Source: Anas platyrhynchos
Taxonomy: Eukaryota > Chordata > Aves > Anseriformes > Anatidae
Length of the DNA: 64,000 bases
Assembly: GCF_047663525.1 (NCBI RefSeq)
Contig: NC_092604.1
Span: forward strand, 10,246,001 to 10,310,000
Direction of reading: 5' to 3'
Position numbers and translations under genes: made by a program. Positions 10,641 through 28,390 of the stretch are shown piece after piece. Each line of letters starts with the position of its first letter. The first letter of the stretch is position 1. The notes under the pieces were generated by a model. The model did no database searches and was not told the DNA's origin. It saw only the letters and a program-made list of their open reading frames with translations.

Positions 10641-11425
10641 CGCTGTGCCAGGCCCCTGAGGTGCTGAGGCGAGGGGGGGGGCAGGCCCAGCATGGAGAGC
10701 AGGGCCCCCAGGCTCTTAATTTCTGCTTATGTGTATGTGTACATGCAAATTATTTCCCATTTTTTCAGAGACGATGCTGTTATCGTCTCCCAAGGTGAAA
10801 TAAAGGCGCCAGGAACAGCTCCTCACACCACAACCGTGGAGGTGCTGAGCACTGACAGCCCCCAAGTGAAAGCCTTGGCTTAAGCGAGGGCTGAAGGATT
10901 CACCCCTGGCAGCGCTGCTCTAGCATTAAATAACACAATTGTGTGGAATTTTAACGCATTTCCTTCAAATGCCAGTTAGAGTCTCAGAGCTGCTGTGAAA
11001 ATACAGAGAAGCCAGGGCTGACCTTCCTTGAATGCTTCGCTTCCTCAGGACCAAAATCAAATATTTCAAGCAAGGCTTGCACCTGTAGCCTGTATCAGCT
11101 GAAATACAACTATCATTTCAGAGAAGATTTTAAAAGATATCAACAGTTTTTCTTCTAAACAGACTGTAAAGTGGAGGCAGCCCAACTAGTGCCACCCCAT
11201 CTGTTACCAGCACGGACACATCCCTTCTCTTTCGACCCGCAGAAGGGTTTTTGTTTCCCGGAGCCGACCTTTCCTCTTCTCAGTGCCTGGTCTAACACCC
11301 AGTGCTACATCTTTTTTGCCACTTAATTCCCTCACGTTATTTGAAACTTAACTCTTCCTGCCCACTACGTTCTTCCACCCAGCACGGAGCAAAAATAAAG
11401 CCCTCCAAACTATCCATCTTCTAAA
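10641..11425. other. short intergenic gap between EXOSC2 and PRDM12
   Basis: About 0.8 kb between the EXOSC2 promoter island and the PRDM12 polyadenylation site. A plus-strand AATAAA lies near 10797 downstream of an acceptor-like TTTTTTCAG, but no open frame of note accompanies it. I see no gene here. Confidence 0.5.
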
Positions 11426-11447
11426 TGATAAATGTTCCAAGTAATTT

Positions 11448-11453
11448 TTATTT
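11448..11453 (-). terminator. PRDM12: PRDM12 polyadenylation signal
   Basis: AATAAA on the minus strand, about 1.06 kb past the PRDM12 stop at the end of an AT-rich 3' UTR. Cleavage is expected near 11425-11435. Confidence 0.65.
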
Positions 11454-11478
11454 AGAATACAAGAGAGAGGTACAAATG

Positions 11479-11486
11479 TATTTACA
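11479..11486 (-). promoter_or_regulatory. second Pumilio response element in PRDM12 3' UTR
   Basis: A second TGTAAATA on the coding strand, 72 nt downstream of the first and about 25 nt before the AATAAA. Two exact sites close together make a chance match less likely. Confidence 0.4.
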
Positions 11487-11550
11487 CTGTGTACATATAC
11501 AATCAAATAATATATAATATCAAAGTTTTGTAAATAATGTTTTACATAAA

Positions 11551-11558
11551 TATTTACA
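11551..11558 (-). promoter_or_regulatory. Pumilio response element in PRDM12 3' UTR
   Basis: The coding strand reads TGTAAATA, matching the PUM1/2 consensus UGUANAUA. It sits about 100 nt upstream of the polyadenylation signal. Confidence 0.4.
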
Positions 11559-11588
11559 AAGTTAAAGTGACAGTTTTTTTCTTTTTCC

Positions 11589-11611
11589 TTTTTTTTTTTT
11601 TTTTTTTTTTT
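11589..11611. repeat. T homopolymer, 23 nt
   Basis: It reads as an A run in the PRDM12 transcript and is likely to prime oligo-dT internally, so apparent 3' ends there in cDNA data should be doubted. Confidence 0.9.
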
Positions 11612-12516
11612 CCGGAAGTAAAACACAGTTTGTGAGAACTTTATACACCTTAGACTTATAATTAATATTAGAATACCTTCTTTCAAGCCTTATGATACAC
11701 GGCTCCTCTCGCATGTGGCAGGACTCCAGAGGGCGCTTAGAGCTGTCCTTGGGGACGGAGCTGGCCCAGGGACGGGATTTCTGTCCCCAGAGGGCAGCAG
11801 AAGGAAACCCGAAATGTTCCCTCGGGGCTGCAGGGAGCGAGGGGCAGCGATGCTGGAGCAGCACCCCACAAAACCTGCCCGTGGCTGGGCATTGCCGGTG
11901 GGCACATAGCGCTGGGGGTGTCCCTTGGCTTGTCCCCTTCACCACGGCACCCCAACCCCATCACCATGGGCTGGAGGAAGGCAGGCAGCGGGGCTGAACG
12001 CAGCTTTGGGGGGGAACACGGCTGTTTGCTGAATCAGGGCTCCCCAGGAGGGAAATCTGTCCCTTGGGAAGGGCCAGCAGAGAGAAAGCTGATGGCTCCA
12101 GCAGGGCCGTGCCACGTCTCTCTGCTGGCCGCTTGCTGGGACAGTGACAAGGGGCACAAACATTTTTTTCTTTGTCAAATTATCTGTAAAACCCAGGTGT
12201 GATTCATCCAGGCATGGCCTCGAGGCTGCCCTCCTGTCGTGCACCAGCAAATCCACCAGACACCGTGCCCTGTGTGTTGAGGCACCATCCCCTGTCCCCT
12301 GTCCCCCTGCCAGCCCCGGGGACAAGCAGCTCACCCTCGGGGAGCACCCCACGCACCCGGCGATGCTCCTAAATTCAAGCAGCTCACCACGCAAAGCAGC
12401 CCTGCCTCTGCCCCCCCCAGCTCTGCCGAGGGCTCCCGACTTCTTGCATGTCTCACCACCAGTCTTTTGCCCGTTGGCAGCGGCTTTCCAAAACCCCCCG
12501 CCGCCGTGCCGGGGGC

Positions 12517-19336
<6,820 letters not shown>

Positions 19337-19384
19337 GGGGGCGAGGAGGCGGCCGGGCTCCGTGCGGCTCGGCGGCTCCCGCCC

Positions 19385-19420
19385 GGCTATATATGAGCTT
19401 CATTGACCCTCCTAATTGGT
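19385..19420 (-). promoter_or_regulatory. PRDM12: candidate PRDM12 core promoter (TATA-like and CCAAT motifs)
   Basis: On the minus strand a TATATAG motif (19393 to 19387) lies about 50 nt before the start codon, and a CCAAT box lies about 25 nt further upstream. If the TATA motif is used, the 5' UTR would be only about 25 nt. Alternatively both lie inside a longer leader. They are seen, but their use is inferred. Confidence 0.35.
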
Positions 19421-19549
19421 TATTAATGACCTCCCTGACGTTTGCCGGAGAGACTGGGGCTGCCGGAGCGAGGCGAGCCGTCGGAGCCCCCCTCCCCTCC
19501 AGCCCTCCCCTCCCCGGGGGTGGGGTGGCTGGAGGGAGGGACACGGCGC

Positions 19550-19558
19550 TCACACACT

Positions 19559-19589
<31 letters not shown>

Positions 19590-19770
19590 GGACACGCTCA
19601 CACACACACGGACACGCTCACACACACGCACATACAAAGCACACACCTATAAATTCATACACGGACACGCAGACACACGGACACACACGCGTGCGCACCG
19701 ATGCGCACCCCTGTGCGCCCATACGCACCCCTATACCCACACACACACACGTACACACACACACACACCC
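19550..19770. repeat. CA/TG microsatellite complex upstream of PRDM12
   Basis: About 220 bp of nearly continuous alternating purine-pyrimidine sequence, mostly CA with CG, TA and GC variants, including a short higher-order repeat with GGACACGCTCACAC. It begins about 210 bp upstream of the PRDM12 start codon. Confidence 0.95.
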
Positions 19771-21254
19771 CGGATTGCCCCCCAAAAGCCCCCCAAAAGC
19801 CGGGAGCAGGACCGGACCTCGCCGTCGGGCACGGCTCGATTCGGTTCTGTTCACTCCGGTTCCTCCCCGGCTGCTCCCAGCCGCTGCCGGCGCTCGTTTT
19901 ACGCGCAAAACTCGGTGTTTTGGGGCCGCGGCTCCACACAACGAAATCCGCGCCCCCGATGCCCCCAGACTCGGTTTCTCGGTGCTGTTTGGTCCCTCTC
20001 GGCCCCGGCCAACGGGCAGAGCCCCGAGGATCGGTCCCGACCCCCCCCCCCCGAGTGGGTCCCGGGGAGCTGCGGCCACCCGCACCCCCGGCTCGGCACC
20101 GGCGGCCCCGCTGCGCCTTTGGGGAGCGACCCTCGTGGGGGTCCGCGGTGCCCGGTGCCAGCCCTAATACTGCGGGCCGGGACCCCTCTGTGCCCCCCCT
20201 AAAAAAAAATCGGGGATTGGTCCCCAAAGCCGAAGCGGGGACAGCCCAGCCGACACCCAAACGCGTGTCCTGGGGGGGATTTGGGGAACCTTGTGCCGCG
20301 GGATAGGGGCTGCAGACCCCGGCCCTGTCCCCTCCCCGGCCCGGGTGCGGCTGCAGCATCACCGGGGCTCGGCCCCCGCAGCACCCCCATCTCTGCACCC
20401 CAAAATATTCCCCGGCCCAGCCGCGGGGCTCACACTGCCACCCCCTCTCTGCCAGCCCTTGGGCACCTCGCAGCCCCCGGGGGGGTCCCCACAACCACGA
20501 CCCTCCCTTCCCCGAGGGCCCGCGGCTTTGCTGGCTCAGCAAAGGGTTAATCTTCGCTGGATTTAAACCCAATCCTGCTGTGTCGGAGCTTAGAGCCCTC
20601 TCCTCAGCCTTGTTCTTTTGATTTTCATGGGGACAAGGGGCTGCAAAGGGCTGGGCCGGGAGGTGGGGGGAGAAGAGGACGGGCCCCCAAATTCCTCAAG
20701 CACTCAGAGCCCGGCTCCCGCACCCCAAACCCAGGGAGAGGGCGAGGCACGGCCGCCCCCAGCCCCTCCGGGACCCCACAGCCTCCGCACCCCAGGGCCC
20801 CTAGCAGCCCCCCCGGCGGGCATTTTATAGGGTGAGCCCCTCGGGCGGCTTCTCCCTTTGCTGGGCGTTGCGAAAGCGATCTTACAGCCCAGGTGCAGCC
20901 GCTTATTCCTATCAACCCACCCAAGAAAAGGTGCAAACGGCAGGAATCAACCCAAATTTTTGGTTACCGGGGGCGTTTGCTCGGAGAGGGACAGCGCTCT
21001 TCCTAGACAGGGAGGGTTAATAACCCGCCAGGGACTGGTTCGGGTTTTCATGGACGTAAAAATAAGTTTATTTCGGTTTTCTGCATTTTGAGCGTAGCGA
21101 GCCGCCAGCCCGCATCCCAGGCTCGCTCCGCAACGCATCAGGTGGAAGCTCCCAGCACACGGAGCGCTCCGGCTGCTGAGAGCCGGCCCCGCGGACCCCG
21201 TTTATTTTTTTTTTCCAGGAACCACATCAACCCTCAAATTGTCCCGTGATGAAA

Positions 21255-21295
21255 TATATATATATATATAATAAAATAAAATAATAATAATAGCA
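21255..21295. repeat. TA / TAAAA / TAA microsatellite
   Basis: A short AT-only simple repeat: an alternating TA run followed by AAAAT and AAT units. Confidence 0.8.
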
Positions 21296-21586
21296 ACAAA
21301 AAAAATAGATGCCCGTAAAACCCCGCGGCTCCCGTGCGCGCTGCGCTGCCGCCCCGCTCCCGGCCGCGCTGGGGGGTGCGGGGGGGCTCGGGGAGGGTGG
21401 CGATGGAAAAAGGTGGGAAAAAAAAAATCCTCCCGTTTTGTGAGGGGCTTTAAATATCCCCAGCTGTTTCCCAAACCTCCTTCCCAGTCGTAGGAAGGTG
21501 CTTTGCCCCCCCCCCCCTCCCCTTCTCGTTTCTCTTTTTTTAATATCGCAGCTATCCCTCCTTTTTAACATTTAAGAGGAAACAAG

Positions 21587-21615
21587 TTTAATATTCATGG
21601 CTGTTAATAGAGAAG
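21587..21615 (+). promoter_or_regulatory. 29-bp duplicated element, copy 1
   Basis: Starts TTTAATATTCATGG and ends GTTAATAGAGAAG. The same 29 bases recur once at 21714-21742 with a single mismatch. The element contains ATTCAT and TTAAT cores suitable for POU or homeodomain proteins. Function is inferred. Confidence 0.5.
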
Positions 21616-21713
21616 GGCCATTATCGCCGCCCCATTGTTCTGAGCCCCGCACAATGCTGCTTGTATTTTCATGTGTATATTCCCAAAGTTCCTTCTGAGC
21701 GTTTAGTGAGCAC

Positions 21714-21742
21714 TTTAATATTCATGGGTGTTAATAGAGAAG
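21714..21742 (+). promoter_or_regulatory. 29-bp duplicated element, copy 2
   Basis: The second copy (28 of 29 identical), 127 bp downstream of the first in the same orientation. The spacer holds an ATTGTTC SOX-like site and an ACAATG on either side of a short GC stretch. Confidence 0.5.
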
Positions 21743-22264
21743 CCCTCAGTATATTGGCATATTGTTGGGAGGTGTACATATTGGTCTGACTTTGAATAGC
21801 CACAGTCCTCTTTTCTTTTGCTCTGTTTTGCAGGGTTGATGGGCCAGGAGTAAATGGGCATTTTTCCCCCCCGTCTCCCCCTTACAGAGAGAACATCTTT
21901 ATTCCAGTCCCAGACTTTCTGGTTTCCCATTCAGGACCCTCAGAAATAATGTCAGGCAGAAGAAAAGTGGAGCAAATCAATCTTTCATGGTCTTTTTGAG
22001 ACCAATTTGACATCCATGGACTCTTCTTTTCTTTCACAGCCTACAAGGGGATGGTCAGGATCTGGACAAGGTTGGGGTCTGATGAGGGGAGACATGGGAT
22101 CATAATGCAGCAAAGAGAGAAAAGAAAAGCAAAACAAGAAAAGATTGCAGGGATGGGGTGATGGAGGAAAAATGAGGGTGAATGACAGTGCAAGAAAGGA
22201 GATTAGAGCCCAGCAGCTGCTTTTTGGGGGGTGGGGGGGAGGGGGGAGCTCTCTCCCCTCTTCC

Positions 22265-22480
22265 AGCCCTCCGCATGAATAGGATTTGAACAGAGCTGAG
22301 ATTGATTTATAGTTATTGCAGTTGAACATTTATTGCTCTTAAAGAGTGGCGGGGAGAAAAGAGAGAAAAGGGGTTTGAAAAGCTCCTTTCTGTATTAAAG
22401 AGGTATCAAATGAAGACTGCTGAGATAATATACAGTGGCCAATGGGAATTTGATTTGCTTTAAAATTTAACTCTTGTGGG
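22265..22480. promoter_or_regulatory. candidate conserved element
   Basis: An AT-rich island between GC-rich flanks with no open frame and no repeat. It holds several TTATTGC/TTTATTGC-like cores, a GATTGATTTATAG stretch and a CCAAT motif near 22440. Confidence 0.35.
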
Positions 22481-22567
22481 GCCGCAGCTGACGGCCGCGC
22501 TGGGGAAGGCTCCGGGCTCCGCGGGCGCGCAGGGAGCGCGGGGCCGGCGCTGCTGGGGCCCGGAGCC

Positions 22568-22625
22568 CGGGGGGGGGGGACAGGTCCCGGCCCTGGGGGG
22601 GGGACAGGTCCCGGCCCGGGGGGAG
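22568..22625. repeat. G-rich tandem duplication
   Basis: Two copies of a unit containing a long G run followed by ACAGGTCCCGGCC. Runs of nine or more G on the plus strand give quadruplex potential. Confidence 0.7.
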
Positions 22626-23516
22626 CCCCCTTTCGTTTGCCCAGCGCTGCCGAGTGCCCGGCTTCATCGCAAAAATCTCCGGGCGGCTCCGCGCACGGCT
22701 CGGGGACGGCAGCAGCGGCGGAGTTGTTTTTATTTCTTAGTGATTATAACAGATACGTGTGTGTATATATAAATATATCCATTTTATTTTATTATTATTA
22801 TTTTTTTTTCCGCAAGGAGGGTAAAGGGAGAAGGGATGTAGAGCTACAAGATAGCCGGCGCGGGGAAGAGCCCTTTGCGGAGCTCTTTTCCTGCCCTGAA
22901 GCCGGAGGTTTCTCCTCTCCGGCACCAGAAACGCGATCGCAGCCGAGTCCCCCCGGGCGCAGAAAGGAGCCCATTGTTCAGAAGGGAGAAATACATTTTT
23001 AGCCGTGATTGAAAGCTCCCCTCTCGTTTGAACTCTAGAAGAAAGTCCCTGGCAGGGAAGAGCATCCCCCTCCCTCTGCCCCAACATCTGTTTGGAGCAA
23101 TCCAGGCTCTAGGGCAGAGCCGGGCTCTGCCCCCTCCCAAAGTCATTAAAAAGATATTAGTTGAGCTGAGAAAAGTCCAGCGCAGCCCCCGATCCGGAGC
23201 AGGGGGGGTGAGAATCATTAAAGACGATTTGGGATTTGCCAGCGCTAATACCAGCCGAGGGGGCACTGGAGGGGGGGGGGGGCGGGTAGAAAAGCCCCCC
23301 CCCGAGCAGCAGCCCCGCCGTGCCCCTCCTGCTGCCCGGGGTCCCGGTACCCATCGCCCGCTCCGTGCGCCCCTCCGAGGGGGCAAAAAGAGGGGGCGGC
23401 TGGAGGCAGCGAGAGCTGGGCTGGGAGCCCAGGAGGCTCAGGTGCTCCGGCCGCATCCCCTGCACCTCCACCGGCTGCAAAATGCCCCGGTAGCCGGAGG
23501 GAAGGGGGGCAGGGGG

Positions 23517-23582
23517 GGGATCATTGCACCCCTGCGGGTGCCGGGGGGAGCCGGGGCAGGAGGGATCATTGCACCCCTGCGG
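23517..23582. repeat. direct repeat of a 21-bp unit
   Basis: GGGATCATTGCACCCCTGCG occurs twice about 44 bp apart (23518-23538 and 23562-23582) in a GC-rich context. Confidence 0.75.
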
Positions 23583-23609
23583 CTGCCGCAGGAGCCAGGC
23601 GCCTCCGAA

Positions 23610-23960
23610 GTTGCTAAATGTGTCATTTATTAAAGCATTCAGGGGGCTTTTCTTTGGCGTTTGCTTGCAAACTCACAAAGGCCGAGCTGCTGTTTGGGGG
23701 TCTTTTCTGATGGAAAAAGGGCTCGGAGACCCCCGGCACAAAAGAAATCCTGGCAGTGCTTTCAATGGCCGGGACTCAATGAGGGGGACCCTGTGCGCAG
23801 CGGGCGGGGGCGAGGGGCCGCCCGGTGCTGCCTGAAAGGCAGGCCTGAATGTAATGGGGAGATCTGCGTTTATTTGTTGGGATCACATTTAATTAGCTTA
23901 GTACAACCCTTGAAAGACAAAGGGACCTCAATCTGGATCCAATCTGAAGCTCGTTTGGAG
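23610..23960. promoter_or_regulatory. candidate conserved element(s)
   Basis: Two AT-richer segments (about 23610-23660 and 23845-23955) with ATTTATTAAAG and ACATTTAATTAGCTTAG cores, set in GC-rich DNA. They resemble conserved non-coding sequence in composition only. Confidence 0.3.
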
Positions 23961-25580
23961 AGCGAGGGCTCCTGGAAAAGTCAAAAGAGAGAAAGGAGAA
24001 AGAAAGGGGAGGCTGGGAGAGAAAGGGGCTGGGGGCCCAGCCAGGTGACTGGCACGCGTGAAACAAGGGGGCCTTTTGGGCACAAGGCAGGGCTCAAAAG
24101 GGAGGGAGGAAAATAGCCTCTTCCTCAGGTTTTACCTACTTAAACCCCCTGAAGGGGCTGGAGCTGAAAAGCCTCAATAGGGGCTAAGGAGGCTGCAAAG
24201 CAAACAGCAGCGCTGGAGAGGCGGCTCCGGCCCTGCCGCGGCAGCAGTTGGCAGCACTCGGTTATGGGAATGTGCCCAAATGTTACCTGCGCCCGGCACG
24301 GCTCCCGGGGGGGGGACACGATGGGGACAGGCGAGGGCCGGGGAGCCACAGCCCCCGGAGCCGTCCCCGCAGAGCTGGGTGGCAATGAGGGGAGCACGGC
24401 GGGCAGTGGGGGACCCAAGGGGGTCTCCCCAGGGTGTGCCCCTCGCTCCGGGCAGCTCCTTGTGTCCCCTGGCCTCTCCTGCTGGGACACGGTGGCACGG
24501 GGCACATGCAGGTGGGTGGCACGGAGGAGGCACCGCCACCTCCCCAGGGGGAAACAGGAGAGTGGCCATCCCTGGGGTGGGGGAACATCCATGGGATGGA
24601 GCCGATAGGACCCCTGTGCCCCCTTTGAGCCGTGCTCTGACTTTGGTTCCCTTTCTCCTCCTGGAGAGTGTGAGCAAGGAGAGGGCTGGGGGGTCTCCGA
24701 GCAGAGCCAGCCCCTTGGAGGGTCCGGGCACGGTGGGTTCGGTACGTTGAAGCCGTGGCCCCCCGAGCGAGCTCTCCAGCACACAGCGCTGCCGCCCCTC
24801 CGAGCCAGGCGGGCTGATTGCGCTGCTCGAAAAAGGAGCTTTAGGGCATTATTTGCCTCCATTTCACTCTGCGGGAGGCCGCGGAGCCGAGGAGGGATGC
24901 TGAGTGCTCTCCCCTCCGCTCTCACTTTCTTTCTTGTCTTTTTTTTTTTTTTTTCCCTTTTGAATTTTCTTTTTTTTTGAGTAGTATTTCCAAGATTATT
25001 TTGGCGAGGGGGTCACGGCACACAAAAGCAAACAGGGAAAGGAAGAAAAAAAAAAAAAACAAACCAACAAACATCCTCGCCTTCCCGGCTGCATCTGACA
25101 GCTTCGCGCGGCTCAGGCGGCCTGCAAATGAAACATGATTGTGGCAAATTGCGGCGGTAACTCCTCGCAGCCCCGCGGTGCTGCGGCACGGCCAGCGGGA
25201 CCGCCGGCGTGGGCGGACGGCTGCCAGCCCCCCCAAAGCAGCCCCGGCACGGGAAGTGTGAAAACAGCCCCATAAAACAGCTCTGAGCCAGGGCTGCCCC
25301 TCACCGAATGTGTTGGGGTGAGGCAGGCACAGGGGGGTCCCCCCTGGGTGCTCCCCAGGGTTTCCAGCAAGGCTGTGGGGCTGGGGACAGACCCCACTCA
25401 CTCGTCCTCATCCTTGTGGTCTCCACACCGGGGGTGGATGCTGAAGGGGCTCCCCGTGGATAGAGGTTGGATGGAATGGTGCAGGAGGGAGAGAAGGAGA
25501 TTTGGTGTGGAGAAGCAGGAAAACTGGCCCCCGTGACAGGGCGTTCGCATCCCACTGCTCCGTCTCCTGCATCCCACCAC

Positions 25581-25645
25581 CACCTCTCCCAAACCCCACA
25601 ATCACCTCTCCCAAACCCCACTATCACCTCTCCCAAACCCCACCA
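25581..25645. repeat. 22-bp minisatellite, three copies
   Basis: CACCTCTCCCAAACCCCAC plus three variable bases repeats three times in tandem, within a C/A-rich strand-asymmetric stretch. Confidence 0.85.
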
Positions 25646-26999
25646 CCTCTCCTATCTCCCACCACCACCACCTGCATCTCCCTCAGCAGCAGCTCCAGCA
25701 CCAAAGACCCCCGCTGGCCCCCACACCACGACACCAGCCCGGCTCGGGCAGGGCAGGGCGAGCAGCCCCAGGGGAGCAGGCACGAATTTGGGGACCCCAC
25801 GGCTCCCTCCTGCCCCTCCACCAGGAGGAACCAGGCCGGCCGTGAAGCTCCAGGCCTGCTGTACCCATACTGGCCGGTCCCAAATGGGATTCAGGAGCAG
25901 TGAGCAGGGGACAGGAGGGGCAGGAGCCGTGTGTGGGTTCCCAGCACAAGGCCTGCAGCGGGCGCCATCACAGGCCTTGAGGCCTCCCATGGCTCCCGGC
26001 CTTTGGCAGCCCCACTTCTCCACAGCACAAACAGCACCAAAACCCCGGCCCCGGCCTGCTCGGGGGCGGCCAAGTTTAATATTCCCCGGCCGATGGCCCC
26101 GACAAGGAGCCCCGCCGCTCGGTGGGCACGGCCGTGGCTGAGTGACGGCCCGCACAAAGGGAAGGCACCGGCTAATCCCCCCGGGCCCGCGGCACCTGCA
26201 CCCCGGCCTGGCCGGGATTAGAGGGCAGCGAGCCGGCCTCTGCAGAGATCAGAGGCTCCTTTAGAGCGGCCTTGAAATAGGATTTCCTCAGGTGATAAGG
26301 GGAAGGGTGGGAAGATGAGCTGGGGCTGCCGGTACCTGCCCCCCTCCGCCCCGTGATGCTCTTTTGGGGTTGCCTCCCTCAAGCCCCATGTCCCAGGCCT
26401 GGAGGGATTTGGGGGCACCCGTCCCCGATGCCCTGGGGGTGAATGATTGCTCCCTGGCTGCCTGCCCCATCCCCAGACCCCACCGAGGTGCTGTGGGATG
26501 GGATGGGGGCTCGGCCTCTGCCCTGCTCGCTGCCTGCGGTCCCTTTTTTTATTTTCCAGCCCTGGCAGAGCAGAGAAATGCCCCATATGTGACAGGGGGA
26601 GCACAGGGGGCTGCTCACCCCCACTGAGCCGAGCGGCCTCTGCCACGTCTGGGCAAAAAATATCCACGGCAGCCACGGTGGCAAGGCCAAAGAGCTCGTT
26701 ACAGCGAATAAAACCCATGTGGTGCTCCACGGGATGCACCGACACCATTTCTGCACGAGGACTCCATCAGTTCTGAGCCCCCCGCATGTGCCACAGCCCC
26801 AAAAATCCCCTGGAAAACGACCCCAGATTCAGGAACCCCGTGTTCTCGCAGGGCAGGTGAGGCTGTGAACATCCACGTCGTGCCAAAAAGCCACGAGCTC
26901 TCCCCACCCACCTTACTGTAAATACAGCGGCACTCAAAAACACGCCATGAAATATTCAGTAGCCAGGAAAAAAAAATAAAAAAATAAAGTCCCCGTGCC

Positions 27000-27100
27000 C
27001 GCTCGTCTCTTTTCAATGATCACTCGGGTTTAACTTGCAGCGTCCATAATGCAGTTTGTTCTGAAATCATGCAAAATTAAAGAAAGTATTTTAGGCTGCC
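27000..27100. promoter_or_regulatory. candidate conserved element
   Basis: A short AT-rich island containing CATGCAAAATTAAAG, an octamer-like and homeodomain-like core, between GC-rich flanks. Support is compositional only. Confidence 0.25.
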
Positions 27101-27989
27101 TTGAAGCCTCCCCTCTGCTCCCGAAATAGCCCGTGCCTGTTCAGGCACCGAATATAGAGCCCGGGAGGGCGGTGGGGTGATCGTTAACCTGATGAGATGC
27201 TACGTGCTGTGCTTTTTCGGGCTGCTGCTCGGAGATGCTTTGCAGGATTGCAATAAATGTCCGTGTGGAAGGAGCTGGTGAGCACGGCAGGGGACGCACC
27301 GAGAGAAACAAGGCCCCGAGTGCGGCTCCCGGAGGGGCTGAAGCCTCGGAGAGGGTGTGCGGTGAGGGAAGGGGGGCTGCCCGTAAACGACAGGGAAAAT
27401 TGGGAGCCAGTGAGCCAGGGTGGGTTCGGATGGGGCTGGGGACCGCTGCTGGGCACTCACCTGGGGTCTCCTCCAGCTCTGGCTCCTGGCCCCAAATCCC
27501 ACAGCGGGGTGCAGGGCGCTCCCTGGGCCCCCTCGCCGCAGCCTCCTCAACCCCAGGACCGACCTCCACCAGGAGGCAACGCCACGCTGATCCCCACCCC
27601 AAAAAAAAAAAAAGAATTAAGTCGGTCCGTGCTTAAACCCGCTTTATTCTGAGGTTTCAACCTGCCCAAAGCCGAGCAGAGATTTGGTTCCTCTCCTGGA
27701 GGCACCGCAGCAGCTTCTGGGCAGCAAACCACACCTGAACCACAGGACCTGAGCAGGTACCTACAGCCCCCAGAGCAGCACCAGGGGGGGATTTATCACA
27801 GCCCCAGCCCCCAGGACACCCCACAGGGCTGGAGGAACCCAGCACAGGGCCCTTGGCTCTGCGGGAGGTGCCAGGGCAGCCGCCAGCCCCTGCCCTACAA
27901 GCAGGAGCCATGTTGGTAGCAGCGGGGCAGTTCAATGGCTGCGGCCCCTCTGCCCCGAGCGGGCAGCAATAATGGAAAACAAATTGCTG

Positions 27990-28390
27990 AACTTGGGAAC
28001 ATTTCAAGCACTTTAGCCTGCCAGGACACCAGACTGCTGATGAAAACCCAGCTTTGCAGGCACCATCTTAATGACAGGCCAAATTTCAAAGGCTTGCAAA
28101 CTATTTTCTTTTGCTGCCCCACCCCCTCAATAAAAGGTTGCATCAGAAAGAGATATTTCCATAATTTATAGTATGGGTATTTCACTGGGGAGACTCACTA
28201 ATCTGTACTTACAGATACATTTAAGAAAATGCATCCTCCCACAATCCTGTGCCATTTACGACTATTGGCACAATCTGTAATACTCAGTCTTCAATTAAGG
28301 GACACCTTAGGGTTCATTATCACACAATTGCTCCCTGTGAACCATGCCAAATGCTGTTTTGGCACAGAGCTTGGAAGATGAATTAGAAGG
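27990..28390. promoter_or_regulatory. candidate conserved enhancer between FUBP3 and PRDM12
   Basis: About 400 bp of balanced, repeat-free sequence with TTTATTGG-like and ATTA cores and TTGGCAC/TTGGCA half-sites (NFI-like), lying about 1 kb beyond the FUBP3 3' end. No frame encodes a recognisable peptide. It has the look of a strongly conserved non-coding element; only alignment can confirm it. Confidence 0.4.

Larger units (their letters stand above)
11430..12516 (-). other. PRDM12: PRDM12 3' untranslated region
   Basis: The stop-proximal part is GC-rich. The distal 300 nt are AT-rich and hold an A-rich tract (23 T on the plus strand, 11589-11611) and two UGUAAAUA motifs near the end. The end point is inferred from the AATAAA. 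Confidence 0.6.
21580..21800. promoter_or_regulatory. candidate enhancer upstream of PRDM12
   Basis: An AT-rich island enclosing both copies of the 29-bp element, about 2.3 kb upstream of the PRDM12 start. Homeodomain, POU and SOX-like cores are dense and there is no simple repeat. I would expect it to be conserved between birds and mammals, which was not tested. Confidence 0.45.

Noticed and set aside
10457..10883. Possible divergent plus-strand gene from the EXOSC2 CpG island
   Set aside because: It has an acceptor-like site and an AATAAA, but the frames are short, unlike any family and rich in CpG artefacts. There is not enough to call it.
19393..20202. 269-codon plus-strand open frame upstream of PRDM12
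   Set aside because: It is produced by the CA microsatellite (Thr-His repeats) and GC-rich flanks; overlapping frames on both strands are equally open and none shows a domain.
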